Assembly (NCBI RefSeq): GCF_900142465.1
Contig: NZ_FRAX01000024.1
Location: 1-42,284, forward strand
Length of the DNA stretch: 42,284 nucleotides
Reading direction: 5' to 3'
Origin: Fibrobacter sp. UWH6
Lineage (GTDB): Bacteria; Fibrobacterota; Fibrobacteria; Fibrobacterales; Fibrobacteraceae
Shown: positions 18,287 to 27,171 of the stretch, in pieces
Position numbering within the stretch: position 1 is the first letter of the stretch
How the letters are laid out: each line of letters starts with the position of its first letter
The notes under the pieces: model-generated
What the model was told of the DNA's origin: nothing
What the model saw: only the letters and a program-made list of their open reading frames with translations
Database searches by the model: none
Position numbers and translations under genes: made by a program

Positions 18287-19344
18287 AGGATTCTTCTCTG
18301 GATGGACAGCTTAATTTTAAAAAGGTAAAGTACCGAGAACAGCCTTGCCTGACAGAGGTTGAGTTTAAGCAGGTCTTTCTTGCTGAAACATTCTCGGTTG
18401 AATCGCCTCAGTGCCTTTTGGCAGACATCCAGGTTGATAAATTCCAGGAAGTTCTTTCGGGTGGCGAAATAGGAATCCCGATTCTGCGGGTTGATGTAAT
18501 ACTGGATCAGGGAGGCCCATATGATTCTCGCGAAATCCGTGTAGACCCAGGATGTGTAAGTCTCGGTGGGGATGCCGTAGGCTTCGGCGATGGGGAGTTG
18601 CTGCAGGTACAGCTCACTGTTGGCGAGAATGGATCCGAAATCCTTTCGGACGGCCTGGGAAAGGGAACTTTCCGATTCGCGATAGTGGTAGAAGGGGCGT
18701 GCCAGGTAAGATATTCTTGGACGTTTGCAAAGGGCGTTCAGGAAGAACATCCTGTCTTCGCCAAGAGAGATTCCCGACCTGAATTTTAAATCATTTTTCT
18801 TTAAAAAATCAGCTCTGTAAAATTTGCAGCAAACACCAATAATGATTCCGCAGTGGAGCGGATTTGTCTGTACCGCATTTTTGATCAGTTCGACCAGGTT
18901 CTCGCCTTCGAAATGGCCGATGTCTTTGGGGAATGCCTTGAAGTTCTGTTCCGAAGTGGCCGTGTTTCGATAGTTTTCGAAGATGGTAATGTCGGAATTT
19001 TGGGCTACGGCGTAGTTGTATAAACTTTCCAGTGTGTCGGTATCGAACCAGTCGTCGGAATCGAGGAATACGATGTAGTCGCCGGTTGCGTTCTGGATGC
19101 CGAGATTGCGGGCTTCCGAGACGCCCTTGTGGTCTTGTTTTAGAAACTTGATGCGGGTGTCGGCGGCGTAGCTGTTGCAAAGCTGGATGCAGGGGGCGAC
19201 AGTTTCGTCTTTCGATGTGGAGCCGTCATCGATGATGATCAGCTCGATGTCCCTTAGCGTCTGCCCTAACAGGCTCTCGATACACTGCTTGAAAAAATCG
19301 GGAGGCGTGTTGTAGGACGGCGTGATGATACTGACTTTGGGCAT
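18271..19344 (-). CDS. Family 2 glycosyltransferase
   Basis: This is a 357-residue GT-A fold transferase, probably adding a sugar to the lipid-linked repeat unit. Visible motifs are VSIITPSYN at the start, LIIIDDGST near residue 36 and the metal/nucleotide-binding FLDSDDW around residues 93-99; EARNLGIQNATGDY precedes the last. The donor and acceptor cannot be read from sequence. There is no Shine-Dalgarno sequence: TATAAA ends exactly seven bases before the ATG, suggesting a leaderless mRNA. It is first in a two-gene unit with the flippase. Confidence 0.88.
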   Translation of the reverse strand: MPKVSIITPSYNTPPDFFKQCIESLLGQTLRDIELIIIDDGSTSKDETVAPCIQLCNSYAADTRIKFLKQDHKGVSEARNLGIQNATGDYIVFLDSDDWFDTDTLESLYNYAVAQNSDITIFENYRNTATSEQNFKAFPKDIGHFEGENLVELIKNAVQTNPLHCGIIIGVCCKFYRADFLKKNDLKFRSGISLGEDRMFFLNALCKRPRISYLARPFYHYRESESSLSQAVRKDFGSILANSELYLQQLPIAEAYGIPTETYTSWVYTDFARIIWASLIQYYINPQNRDSYFATRKNFLEFINLDVCQKALRRFNRECFSKKDLLKLNLCQARLFSVLYLFKIKLSIQRRILCRHK

Positions 19345-19366
19345 GATTTTTTTTATATTCGCTAGG
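19331..19366. promoter_or_regulatory. Overlapping divergent promoters between the glycosyltransferase and the acyltransferase
   Basis: On the minus strand TATAAA (19352-19357) stands seven bases before the glycosyltransferase ATG. On the plus strand CTGACT (19331-19336), a 17-base spacer and TATATT (19354-19359) form a candidate promoter for the acyltransferase. The two -10 elements share four bases, so RNA polymerase could probably occupy only one at a time. Read from sequence only. Confidence 0.4.
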
Positions 19367-19411
19367 GTTCTCAGTAATTTAAAAAATTAATCCACCAGAA
19401 GAATAACAGGC

Positions 19412-20515
19412 ATGGCATCCAACGAAAGAAATTACGGAATTGATTCACTGCGCATTGTTTCGATGTTCATGATTGTCATGTTGCATGTGCTGGGGGCCGG
19501 GGGCATCCTGGCCAAATCCGCCTGGGGAACCGCCCACTATTTTGCCGCCTGGGGTGTGGAAAATCTGATTCTCTGCGCGGTAAACTGCTACGCCCTCATA
19601 TCGGGATTTGTCGGGGTTTATTCGAAGTTCAAGCTGAAGAATATTGTGTCGCTCTGGTTCCAGGTGGAATTCTATTCGCTGGGAATCGCGGTTGCGCTTT
19701 ACTTGCTTGCTCCGGGCGTTTTCGGGACTGGCGATCTGGTAAAGTCGGCGTTGCCGGTGCTTTTTGAACGTTACTGGTATTTTTCGGCCTATTTCTGCAT
19801 GTTCTTCTTTATGCCGTTCATGAACCGTTTTGTGCTGGAGGCGCCTAAGGATCTGCAGAAGAAATTCCTGGCCCTGTGCTTTGTGTTGTTGGCAGTCTTG
19901 CCCACGATTGTCGATGAGGATGTATTCCATTCCATGAACGGTTACAGTGCGCTGTGGCTTGCCGTGATGTATATCCTGGGGGCTTATATGCGCCATCATG
20001 GGGCTTGGCTTGGCAAGAGCAAGTTGTTCTGCGTGAGTGTCTTTGCGGTTGCCGTGGGCTGCAATCTGCTGGCGAAATATGGGCTGGCCTTTTTGTCGAT
20101 TCGCCTGACGGGTTCCGAGAGCATTCACACCAATGTGCTGCTGGAATACACGTCCCCTACGATTATCGTGGCTTCGGTAATGCTTTTGATCCTGTTTTCC
20201 AGAATTAAATGGGGGGCCTGCGGGGCCGCTGTCGTAAAAGTTCTTGCGCCCCTGACTTTTGGGGTTTACCTGATTCATATGCAGCCCATGGTTTGGCAGT
20301 ATCTGGGCGAGGCTCCCTTTTCCTGGATTTTGGAACAGCCGGTATACAAAGCTACCCTTTTATTTATAGGTTTGGTTGTCGGCATCTATGTATCTTGTTC
20401 TGCAATTGAATTTATTCGTAGAACGTTCTTTAAAATTTTGAGGGTTTCTACCCTAGAAAATCTGGTTTCCGAAAAGATTTCCGCCCTGTGTCGCCGATTG
20501 CTCGCCTTTTTTTAG
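19412..20515 (+). CDS. Acyltransferase 3 family membrane protein (sugar O-acyltransferase)
   Basis: The family transfers acyl groups, usually acetyl, to sugars of surface polysaccharides. The 367-residue product has about ten membrane segments and the family's N-terminal features: IDSLRIVSMFMIVMLHV with the conserved arginine and histidine, and YWYFSAYFCMFFFMPFMN further on. Its place beside the polymerase, flippase and glycosyltransferase suggests it decorates the same polysaccharide. The ATG was chosen as the first before the conserved block; its ribosome-binding site is weak. Confidence 0.85.
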   Translation: MASNERNYGIDSLRIVSMFMIVMLHVLGAGGILAKSAWGTAHYFAAWGVENLILCAVNCYALISGFVGVYSKFKLKNIVSLWFQVEFYSLGIAVALYLLAPGVFGTGDLVKSALPVLFERYWYFSAYFCMFFFMPFMNRFVLEAPKDLQKKFLALCFVLLAVLPTIVDEDVFHSMNGYSALWLAVMYILGAYMRHHGAWLGKSKLFCVSVFAVAVGCNLLAKYGLAFLSIRLTGSESIHTNVLLEYTSPTIIVASVMLLILFSRIKWGACGAAVVKVLAPLTFGVYLIHMQPMVWQYLGEAPFSWILEQPVYKATLLFIGLVVGIYVSCSAIEFIRRTFFKILRVSTLENLVSEKISALCRRLLAFF

Positions 20516-20619
20516 GTCAGACGCATTTTTTCGTAGACAAAAACTCCCTTTGTAACGATAAATTGGTTGTAAAGGGTTAAGTGGTCGTTTTGATTTTTTC
20601 TAACTTTGGGTGCAAAATT

Positions 20620-20699
20620 GCGAGAGTGGCGGAATTGGCAGACGCGCCAGACTTAGGATCTGGTACCTCGGTGTGTGGGTTCGACTCCCACCCCTCGCA
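20620..20699 (+). tRNA. tRNA-Leu, anticodon UAG
   Basis: The 80-base cloverleaf has acceptor arms GCGAGAG and CCCTCGC with discriminator A, a D-arm region GTGGCGGAATTGGCAGACGC, an anticodon stem CCAGA/TCTGG holding the loop CTTAGGA (anticodon TAG, reading CUN leucine codons), a class II variable arm and a T-arm GTGGG-TTCGACT-CCCAC. The 3' CCA is not encoded. One acceptor pair (A6 with C67) does not match. The tig gene follows about 50 bases later. Confidence 0.96.
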
Positions 20700-20748
20700 C
20701 GTCTTTAACATCTAACAACCGATAAGAAATCGATTTTCGGAGTTCATA

Positions 20749-22008
20749 ATGACAGTTGAAATCAAAGAAACCAGCGCCACCAAGCGCACCCTCGAAATTA
20801 CCATTCCGCAGGCCGACCTCAAGGCTCCCTTCGAAAAGAAGGTGAATCAGTACAAGAAGCAGGTTACCCTGAAGGGTTTCCGCCAGGGCCAGGTTCCCAA
20901 GGCTATGATCCTGAAGCAGTTCGGTGAATCCATCCGCCACGAAGTTGTGGATGAAACCATCAACAAGATCGTCCAGGATGAACTGAAGAAGGCAAACATC
21001 ATTCCCGTTGGCCAGATGAAGGTTGTTGATTTCAAGGATGACAAGGAAAACGACATCGCACTTAAGGTGGAAGTCGAAATGGATCCGGTCATCGACATCA
21101 AGGGCTATGCTGACACCGGCATCACCGTTCCCGCCATTGCTGTAAGCCAGGAAGAAATCGACAACGAATACAACCGTCTCATGCAGATGTGGAGCAAGGA
21201 CGAACACGTCGATCGCGAAGCAAAGTCTGGTGACGTTGTCGTTGGCAACTATGTTGAAGTCATCATCGACGGCGAAAAGCAGGATCTGCCGGAAAACAAG
21301 GAATTCCGTTCTCTCCTCGGCGAATCCGCTTCTCCGGGATTCGATGCAGGTCTCGTCGGTGCCAAGGCTGGCGAAGCTAAGGAAGTCAACTTCCAGTATC
21401 CGGAAGACCACAAGGACGAACGCTATCGCGGTAAGACCGCTCAGTTCAAGGTCGAAATTACCGACGTTCGCGAAATCGTTCCTCCCACCATGGACGAAGC
21501 CTTCTTTGAACAGGTTGGCGTCAAGGACGTTGAAGACCTGAAGAAGAACCTGGCCGAAGGTATCGAAAACCAGAAGAAGGACGCTGCCAAGAACAAGGCT
21601 ATCAACGAAGCTATCGACAAGATTATCGAAGCTAACCCGTTCGAAGTTCCCGAAGCTCGCGTCTACGACCTGATCCGCTGGTCCATGAACCGTAACGCCC
21701 AGAGCGAAAAGGATGTTGTGGAACCCACCGAAGAACAGATCAAGGCTCTCTCTCCGGAAGCTGTCCGCGAAATCAAGAAGCACCGCATTCTGGACTTCGT
21801 CGCTACTGCTGAAAAGATCCGCCCGGCCCAGGCTGACGTCGACGCACGTCTCCAGGTCATGGCAAACGCATATCACGTGGACTTCGAATCCCTGAAGAAC
21901 CACTTCCGTCAGTCCGGCCGCATCAACGGTCTCCGCGACGAACTCCGCGTCCAGATGGCCGCTGACTTCATCGTCGGTATCCGCCCCGCTGCCGAAGAAA
22001 ACAAGTAA
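20749..22008 (+). CDS. tig: Trigger factor (ribosome-bound chaperone/peptidyl-prolyl isomerase)
   Basis: Trigger factor binds L23 at the tunnel exit and shields nascent chains. The 419-residue product has the ribosome-docking signature [11 protein letters not shown] near residues 43-53, a central FKBP-like domain (about 150-240, with the [14 protein letters not shown] end) and a helical C-terminal domain. Length is slightly below the usual 430-450. GGAG lies upstream of the ATG. It heads the tig-clpP-clpX cluster, an arrangement conserved in many bacteria. Confidence 0.96.
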   Translation: MTVEIKETSATKRTLEITIPQADLKAPFEKKVNQYKKQVTLKGFRQGQVPKAMILKQFGESIRHEVVDETINKIVQDELKKANIIPVGQMKVVDFKDDKENDIALKVEVEMDPVIDIKGYADTGITVPAIAVSQEEIDNEYNRLMQMWSKDEHVDREAKSGDVVVGNYVEVIIDGEKQDLPENKEFRSLLGESASPGFDAGLVGAKAGEAKEVNFQYPEDHKDERYRGKTAQFKVEITDVREIVPPTMDEAFFEQVGVKDVEDLKKNLAEGIENQKKDAAKNKAINEAIDKIIEANPFEVPEARVYDLIRWSMNRNAQSEKDVVEPTEEQIKALSPEAVREIKKHRILDFVATAEKIRPAQADVDARLQVMANAYHVDFESLKNHFRQSGRINGLRDELRVQMAADFIVGIRPAAEENK

Positions 22009-22022
22009 GAGGTAAACTCATA

Positions 22023-22613
22023 ATGATCATTCCTACCGTCATCGAGACCACCGGACGCGGTGAACGCGCCTACGATATCTATTCCCGTCTTCTTAAGGAA
22101 CGCATTATCTTTTTGGGAACTCCCATTAACGATGAAGTGGCCAACAATGTGATGGCCCAGCTGATCTTCCTTGAATACGAGAATCCGGAAAAGGATATCA
22201 CGCTGTACATCAACAGCCCGGGTGGTTACGTGTCGGCAGGTTTGGCCATTTATGATACCATGCAGCATGTTCGTCCGAACATCGCTACAATCTGTATTGG
22301 TAGTTGCGCCTCTATGGCTGCTGTGCTGCTGGCTGCAGGAACCAAGGGCAAGCGTTATGCTCTCCCTCATTCCCGCATCATGCTGCATCAGCCTTCTGGC
22401 GCTGCCACCGGTCAGTCTACCGATATCCAGATCACTGCCAAGGAAATTGTCCGCACTAAGGATACTCTGGCAGAAATTGTCGCCAAGCATACTGGCAAGG
22501 CTATCGACGAAGTCCGCGAAAAGACCGACCGTGACTTCTACATGAGCCCTGAAGAAGCCAAGGCATTTGGCGTTATTGACGAAATTTTTGTGCCGCGTAA
22601 AGAGGGATTTTAA
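22023..22613 (+). CDS. clpP: ATP-dependent Clp protease proteolytic subunit
   Basis: ClpP forms the tetradecameric serine protease chamber fed by ClpX. The 196-residue product has the full catalytic triad: Ser97 in GSCASMAA, His122 in MLHQPSG and Asp171 in [12 protein letters not shown]. The oxyanion-region SPGGYVSAG is present too. AAGAGG lies upstream of the ATG. The stop overlaps the clpX ATG by one base, consistent with balanced synthesis of the two partners. Confidence 0.98.
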   Translation: MIIPTVIETTGRGERAYDIYSRLLKERIIFLGTPINDEVANNVMAQLIFLEYENPEKDITLYINSPGGYVSAGLAIYDTMQHVRPNIATICIGSCASMAAVLLAAGTKGKRYALPHSRIMLHQPSGAATGQSTDIQITAKEIVRTKDTLAEIVAKHTGKAIDEVREKTDRDFYMSPEEAKAFGVIDEIFVPRKEGF

Positions 22614-23908
22614 TGTATCGTAGCGGGAAGAACCATCCGACGGTGAATTGCAGTTTTTGTGGCAAGCCGGCGGAACAAGTCGAGAAGATGATTACAGGCG
22701 CAGGCGTCCACATTTGTAGTGACTGCGTTTCCATGTGCCATCGTATTATCGAAGAGGATCGTACCCGCAGAGCGCAGGAAACCGCAACTGCTGAACTGAC
22801 TGCAAAGCCTCTTCCGCATCCGTCCGAGATCAAGGCTCACCTGGATGAGTTTGTTATTGGTCAGGACCAGGCCAAGATGGCTTTGTCTGTAGCGGTCTAC
22901 AACCATTACAAGCGTTTGCGTTACAAGGCTACGAATACCGACAAGAACGCTGTAGAAGTTGAAAAGTCCAACTTGCTTCTGGTGGGCCCCACCGGTTCCG
23001 GTAAGACTTTGCTGGCCCAGACGCTGGCCCGCTTCCTGGATGTTCCCTTTACCATTGCCGACGCTACCGTGCTGACTGAAGCTGGTTACGTGGGCGAAGA
23101 TGTGGAAAACATCATCGTTCGCCTTTTGCAGGCTGCCGAATATGACGTGGCCAAGGCCGAACGTGGCATTATCTTTGTGGACGAAATCGATAAGATCGCC
23201 CGCAAGTCTGCCAATCCGTCTATTACCCGCGACGTGAGCGGTGAAGGCGTGCAGCAGGGGCTTCTGAAGATTCTCGAAGGTACCGTGGCTGCTGTTCCTC
23301 CTAAAGGTGGACGTAAGCATCCCGAGCAGGCCCTGGTGCAGGTGAATACCCGCAATATCCTGTTCATTTGCGGTGGCGCCTTTGAGTCTCTGGACAAGAT
23401 TATCGCCCGTCGCGTAAACAAGGGCGGCATGGGTTTCGGTGCCGATATCCGCAGCTCCGAAGAAAATACCCTCAGCGAATTGTTCAAGGTGATGGAACCT
23501 GATGACTTGATCAAGTTCGGTTTGATTCCTGAAATCGTTGGACGTTTGCCCATCGCTGTCGCTCTTGAAGAACTTGACGAAGCCGCATTGCTGAACATTC
23601 TGACTGAACCCAAGAACGCCTTGGTAAAGCAGTACAAGAAGTTGTTCGCAATGGACGACATCGAGCTGGACTTTGAACCGGAAGCCCTGAAGGAAATTGT
23701 CCGCGAAACTATCGTTCGAAAGACTGGTGCCCGCGGCCTCCGTTCCGTTATGGAAAAGACCTTGCAGCGTTACATGTTTACCATGCCGGGTTCTGGCGAG
23801 AGCAAGCTTGTAGTGACTGCCGAAATGGTCCGTCAGGCTTTGGACAATGTGGTTCCTGCTGACGAAACTGCGGCGGCTCCCAAACGTACTCGTAAGAAGT
23901 CCGTATAA
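22613..23908 (+). CDS. clpX: ATP-dependent Clp protease ATP-binding subunit ClpX
   Basis: ClpX unfolds substrates and threads them into ClpP. The 431-residue product has an N-terminal zinc-binding domain (C-x2-C at CSFC and C-x2-C at CSDC), Walker [14 protein letters not shown] near residue 125, the pore loop GYVGEDVE, Walker [11 protein letters not shown] and an [LIVM]GF ClpP-docking loop seen here as GMGFGAD. The C-terminus carries a basic tail. The gene overlaps clpP by one base. Confidence 0.98.
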   Translation: MYRSGKNHPTVNCSFCGKPAEQVEKMITGAGVHICSDCVSMCHRIIEEDRTRRAQETATAELTAKPLPHPSEIKAHLDEFVIGQDQAKMALSVAVYNHYKRLRYKATNTDKNAVEVEKSNLLLVGPTGSGKTLLAQTLARFLDVPFTIADATVLTEAGYVGEDVENIIVRLLQAAEYDVAKAERGIIFVDEIDKIARKSANPSITRDVSGEGVQQGLLKILEGTVAAVPPKGGRKHPEQALVQVNTRNILFICGGAFESLDKIIARRVNKGGMGFGADIRSSEENTLSELFKVMEPDDLIKFGLIPEIVGRLPIAVALEELDEAALLNILTEPKNALVKQYKKLFAMDDIELDFEPEALKEIVRETIVRKTGARGLRSVMEKTLQRYMFTMPGSGESKLVVTAEMVRQALDNVVPADETAAAPKRTRKKSV

Positions 23909-23919
23909 CTCTTCGATTA

Positions 23920-23982
23920 ATGGGTTGCACTTGATTGTGTGCGGCCCATACCCTGTGGGACTTACCCGCAAGCCTATTTTTT
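23920..23982 (+). promoter_or_regulatory. Two mutually exclusive hairpins between clpX and lon (attenuator-like)
   Basis: Hairpin 1 pairs ATGGGTTGCAC (23920-23930) with GTGCGGCCCAT (23939-23949), eleven pairs including two G-T pairs, and has no U tract. Hairpin 2 pairs GCGGCCCA (23941-23948) with TGGG (23956-23959) and CCGC (23966-23969), with a six-base bulge, and is followed seven bases later by six Ts. Both use 23941-23948, so they cannot coexist. The layout fits an antiterminator/terminator pair, but hairpin 2 is weak. Confidence 0.35.
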
Positions 23983-24073
23983 GGATGGTCCTTCTTCGGA
24001 ATGCGACCTCCATTTTTTTATTTTTGGATGACTCAGGATTTTCGTTTCGAATTCCTGCACTGGAGATTTTAAT

Positions 24074-26455
24074 TTGGCCACTGATTTTTCTAGAACCTAT
24101 CCGCTGCTCCCCCTTAGAGATGCTATCGTATTTCCGCTGACCACCCGCCGCATTTTGGTAGGCCGCGACATTTCGCTGAAGGCCCTGGAATACGCCGAGG
24201 CTCATGACAATGTGATTATCCTGGCCGCCCAGAAAAATATCGAGCTGGAAGAACTGGAAAACCCCATGCTGGACCTTTACTCGGTGGGCGTCATGGCCCG
24301 CGTGAGCAACGTGACTCCGTTCCCCAACGGTTGCGTGAAGGTGGTGCTGGAAGGCGAAGCTGTGGTGGACCTCCGTTCCATGAACATGGAACTTGGCTTT
24401 TTGCAGGTTACGGTTTCGGCCCATACTCCGGCGGTTCTGCTGACTGACAAGAGTTCCCGTTTCGAGAACGTTCTGGTGCAGTTCCGCGAATACGCCATGC
24501 ATCGCAACATTACCGAAGGCATGGTGGACGCCCTGTTTACCATGGATAGCCATCTGAACGCCTTCTACGGTATGATTCCCTTCTTGCAGGTTTCCCTGTC
24601 TGAACGTCAGCGCCTTTTGGAAGTAGGTTCCATCGACGAGTTGGCCGACAACCTGATCGAGATTATGCAGGCTTCTGCCGTCAACGACACCTTGATGGTG
24701 AAGGTGCAGCAGAATGTGCGTCAGAAGATGGCCCAGCAGCAGAAGGAATGGTTTATTTCTGAACAGATCCGCCAGTTGCAAGATGAACTGGATGGCGAAA
24801 ATGGCCAGTCCGAACCGGATCAGCTGCTGAAGAAGATTAAGGAAAAGAAGTTTGCGGAACCGATCCGCGAAAAGCTGGAAGAGGAAATCGGCCGCATGAA
24901 GCTGATGCAGCCCACTTCCCCGGAATATGCCGTCAGCCGCAATTACCTGGACTGGTTCCTGACCCTTCCGTACAACGTGTACACGGAAACCAGCCTGAAC
25001 ATGAAGAAGGTGAAGGCCGAACTGGATTCCAAGCATTTTGGTCTGGACAAGGTGAAGGACCGCATCATGGAATACATCGCGGTCCTGAAGCTTACCGGCA
25101 CCGAACGCCGCGCCCCCATCCTCTGCCTTGTTGGCCCTCCGGGTGTCGGCAAGACCACCTTGGTGGAATCTATCGCCAAGGCCATGCAGCGCAATTTTGT
25201 CCGCATCACTTTGGGTGGCGTCCGTGACGAAGCTGAAATCCGCGGTCACCGTCGCACTTACATTGGCGCCATGCCGGGCCGCTTTATTCAGGCCCTGAAG
25301 CGCGCCAAGTGCATGAACCCCATTATCCTTCTGGACGAAATCGACAAGATGGCCAGCGACTTCCGCGGTGACCCCGCCAGCGCCATGCTTGAAGTTCTGG
25401 ATCCGGAACAGAATCACGACTTTACCGACCACTTCATGGAAGTGGGCCTGGATCTTTCCCGCGTGCTGTTTATCGCCACCGCCAACAACGAAGGCGAAAT
25501 TCCCGAACCCCTCCGCGACCGTATGGAAGTGGTGCGCCTGCCGGGTTACTTCCCCCACGAAAAGGAAAAGATTGCGGCCAACTACCTGGTGCCCCGCATC
25601 TGCGAACGCACCGGCGTTACCCTGGACAAGGACATCGCCTTTAACGAAGACGTGATCCGCCACGCCATTCGCGGCTGGACCCGTGAAGCCGGTGTCCGTG
25701 AACTGGAACGTGTGCTGGAACGTATCGTTCGCCATCGTGCCAAGGACATGGTGACGGGCAAGAAGTTCAAGGCCGAACTTTCCGAAAAGACTTTGCAGGA
25801 ATATCTGGGAGCCGCCCGCTTCCTGGATAGCCAGCTCCCCGAATCCGGTCGCCCGGGCGTTATTACCGGCCTGGCCTGGACAAGCGTGGGTGGCGAAATC
25901 CTGCCTATCGAATGTACCTTGCTGCAGGGCAAGGGCGGCCTGCTGCTGACGGGTAAGCTGGGCGACGTGATGAAGGAATCTGCTCAGATTGCCCTCTCCC
26001 TGGTTCGCGAACGTCTGCAGAATTTCGGCATCGATCCTGACGTGGTGAAGAATACCGACATCCACATTCACGTGCCCGAAGGTGCCGTTCCCAAGGATGG
26101 CCCCTCTGCCGGTATTGCACTCACCTTGTGCCTGCTTTCTGCATTTACCCGCCACCCCGTGCCCACCGACATCGCCTTTACCGGCGAAGTGAGCCTCACT
26201 GGCGCCTGCCTCCCCATTGGCGGACTCAACGAAAAAGCCCTTGCCGCTCTGCAGGCTGGCGTAAAGACCTTGCGCCTCCCGGAACAGAACAAGAAGGACG
26301 TTGACGAACTTCCCGCTCCGGCAAAGAAGGGCCTGAAGATCTTTACCCACAAGCACATTGACGAAATTATCAAGATCCTCTTCAAGGGTGTCGATAAGAG
26401 CAAGTGCTTTAAGGTGGTGACGAAGGTAGGTTCCGCAGACGGTAAAAAGAACTAA
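24074..26455 (+). CDS. lon: Lon ATP-dependent protease
   Basis: Lon degrades misfolded and regulatory proteins in the cytoplasm. The 793-residue product has the N-terminal substrate domain (YPLLPLRDAIVFP at the start), a coiled-coil middle, the AAA+ module with Walker A GPPGVGKTTL and Walker B IILLDEIDKM, and the protease domain with catalytic dyad Ser678 (DGPSAGIAL) and Lys721 (GGLNEKALAA). The start is TTG at 24074 with GGAG eight bases upstream; no ATG precedes the conserved N-terminus. It follows clpX after 165 bases that may hold a regulatory RNA. Confidence 0.97.
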   Translation: MATDFSRTYPLLPLRDAIVFPLTTRRILVGRDISLKALEYAEAHDNVIILAAQKNIELEELENPMLDLYSVGVMARVSNVTPFPNGCVKVVLEGEAVVDLRSMNMELGFLQVTVSAHTPAVLLTDKSSRFENVLVQFREYAMHRNITEGMVDALFTMDSHLNAFYGMIPFLQVSLSERQRLLEVGSIDELADNLIEIMQASAVNDTLMVKVQQNVRQKMAQQQKEWFISEQIRQLQDELDGENGQSEPDQLLKKIKEKKFAEPIREKLEEEIGRMKLMQPTSPEYAVSRNYLDWFLTLPYNVYTETSLNMKKVKAELDSKHFGLDKVKDRIMEYIAVLKLTGTERRAPILCLVGPPGVGKTTLVESIAKAMQRNFVRITLGGVRDEAEIRGHRRTYIGAMPGRFIQALKRAKCMNPIILLDEIDKMASDFRGDPASAMLEVLDPEQNHDFTDHFMEVGLDLSRVLFIATANNEGEIPEPLRDRMEVVRLPGYFPHEKEKIAANYLVPRICERTGVTLDKDIAFNEDVIRHAIRGWTREAGVRELERVLERIVRHRAKDMVTGKKFKAELSEKTLQEYLGAARFLDSQLPESGRPGVITGLAWTSVGGEILPIECTLLQGKGGLLLTGKLGDVMKESAQIALSLVRERLQNFGIDPDVVKNTDIHIHVPEGAVPKDGPSAGIALTLCLLSAFTRHPVPTDIAFTGEVSLTGACLPIGGLNEKALAALQAGVKTLRLPEQNKKDVDELPAPAKKGLKIFTHKHIDEIIKILFKGVDKSKCFKVVTKVGSADGKKN

Positions 26456-26486
26456 GGGTCGGTTTCGTCCCTAGACTCTGGAAATT

Positions 26487-26529
26487 TCCGCACTGGACTT
26501 TAGACGGTCTGGTGCGGATTTTCTATTTC
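26487..26529 (+). terminator. Probable terminator after lon
   Basis: CCGCAC-TGGAC pairs with GTCTG-GTGCGG (eleven pairs, two of them G-T) around an eight-base loop, and the stem is followed by ATTTTCTATTT. It lies about 30 bases after the lon stop. Confidence 0.75.
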
Positions 26530-26623
26530 CCTTTTATAGTTAGCAATTCTATTTTGCGGACCTACATATATTACTTTGTTTAAAAGAGCCGGTTGCATAA
26601 TGAACGGCTGAAAGGCCGCTCCC

Positions 26624-26652
26624 TTGTTTCGGTATAGTGGCAAGTGTATATT
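26624..26652 (+). promoter_or_regulatory. Promoter of the DprA-like gene, positioned for a leaderless mRNA
   Basis: TTGTTT (26624-26629) and TATATT (26647-26652) are separated by exactly 17 bases. The ATG at 26659 begins six bases after the -10 element, where transcription would be expected to start. No Shine-Dalgarno sequence is visible. Confidence 0.6.
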
Positions 26653-26658
26653 TGGGCC

Positions 26659-27138
26659 ATGAAGAATTTGAATCTCGTTGGCACGACCTGGATCGGGAAC
26701 AGTTCCCTTTTGGACGAAGAACTTGTGGGCGTCTTTGCTTCGGACCGGAGCGATATCCTGATGCCTCGCCGGCGTGACCATTGGGCGGCTGATGCAGGTT
26801 TGGAAGGTTGCAAGGTGGTTGGCTCCTTCCGCAATCTAAGCGAAAGGAATATCCTGGAAATTCTTTTAAGGTATGGGGGACACGCCGTATGGATTGTAGA
26901 CCGCAAACTTCCCACCATTTACAGTAGCACCTGTTGCCAGGCGTTTGCAGAAGGCCGTCTTTTGGTGGTTTCCTGTTTTTGGAACGATGAGAGTCTGTTC
27001 AGTACAAGGCAATATTGTGCCGACTTTGTGCAGCGCCTTGCCTCCCGATTGATACTGTGGGCTCCTTCAAGCGGAGGTCTGATGCAACGGGTGGCTTCCT
27101 GCGCGTACCGCAATGGAAAACTGGTAGAAGTCCACTGA
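26659..27138 (+). CDS. Short DprA/Smf-like Rossmann-fold protein (putative)
   Basis: The 159-residue product is not a recognised full-length family member. Its second half resembles the end of the DprA Rossmann domain: a strand-turn stretch YGGHAVWIVDRKLPTIYSS, then GRLLVVSCFW, an arginine-containing segment (STRQYCADF), LASRLILWAPSSGGLMQRVA and a final strand GKLVEV. DprA loads RecA on incoming DNA, but this protein lacks roughly half of DprA, so function should not be assumed. An in-frame GTG at 26644 exists; ATG 26659 fits the promoter better. Confidence 0.5.
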   Translation: MKNLNLVGTTWIGNSSLLDEELVGVFASDRSDILMPRRRDHWAADAGLEGCKVVGSFRNLSERNILEILLRYGGHAVWIVDRKLPTIYSSTCCQAFAEGRLLVVSCFWNDESLFSTRQYCADFVQRLASRLILWAPSSGGLMQRVASCAYRNGKLVEVH

Positions 27139-27171
27139 AGCAGTTCAGTGTAAAAAGCTATCTTTGCTCCC

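Noticed and set aside
20620-20699. tRNA-Leu as the attachment site of a polysaccharide island
   Set aside because: No integrase gene and no duplicated tRNA 3' end were seen near the rplQ end of the locus.
23909-24073. CIRCE-type heat-shock operator before lon
   Set aside because: The gap has inverted repeats but none matches the TTAGCACTC/GAGTGCTAA pattern.
22610-26356. A very long open frame (over 1,200 codons) antisense to clpX and lon
   Set aside because: It mirrors the codon bias of clpX and lon, crosses two well-supported genes and has no family features; it is a shadow.
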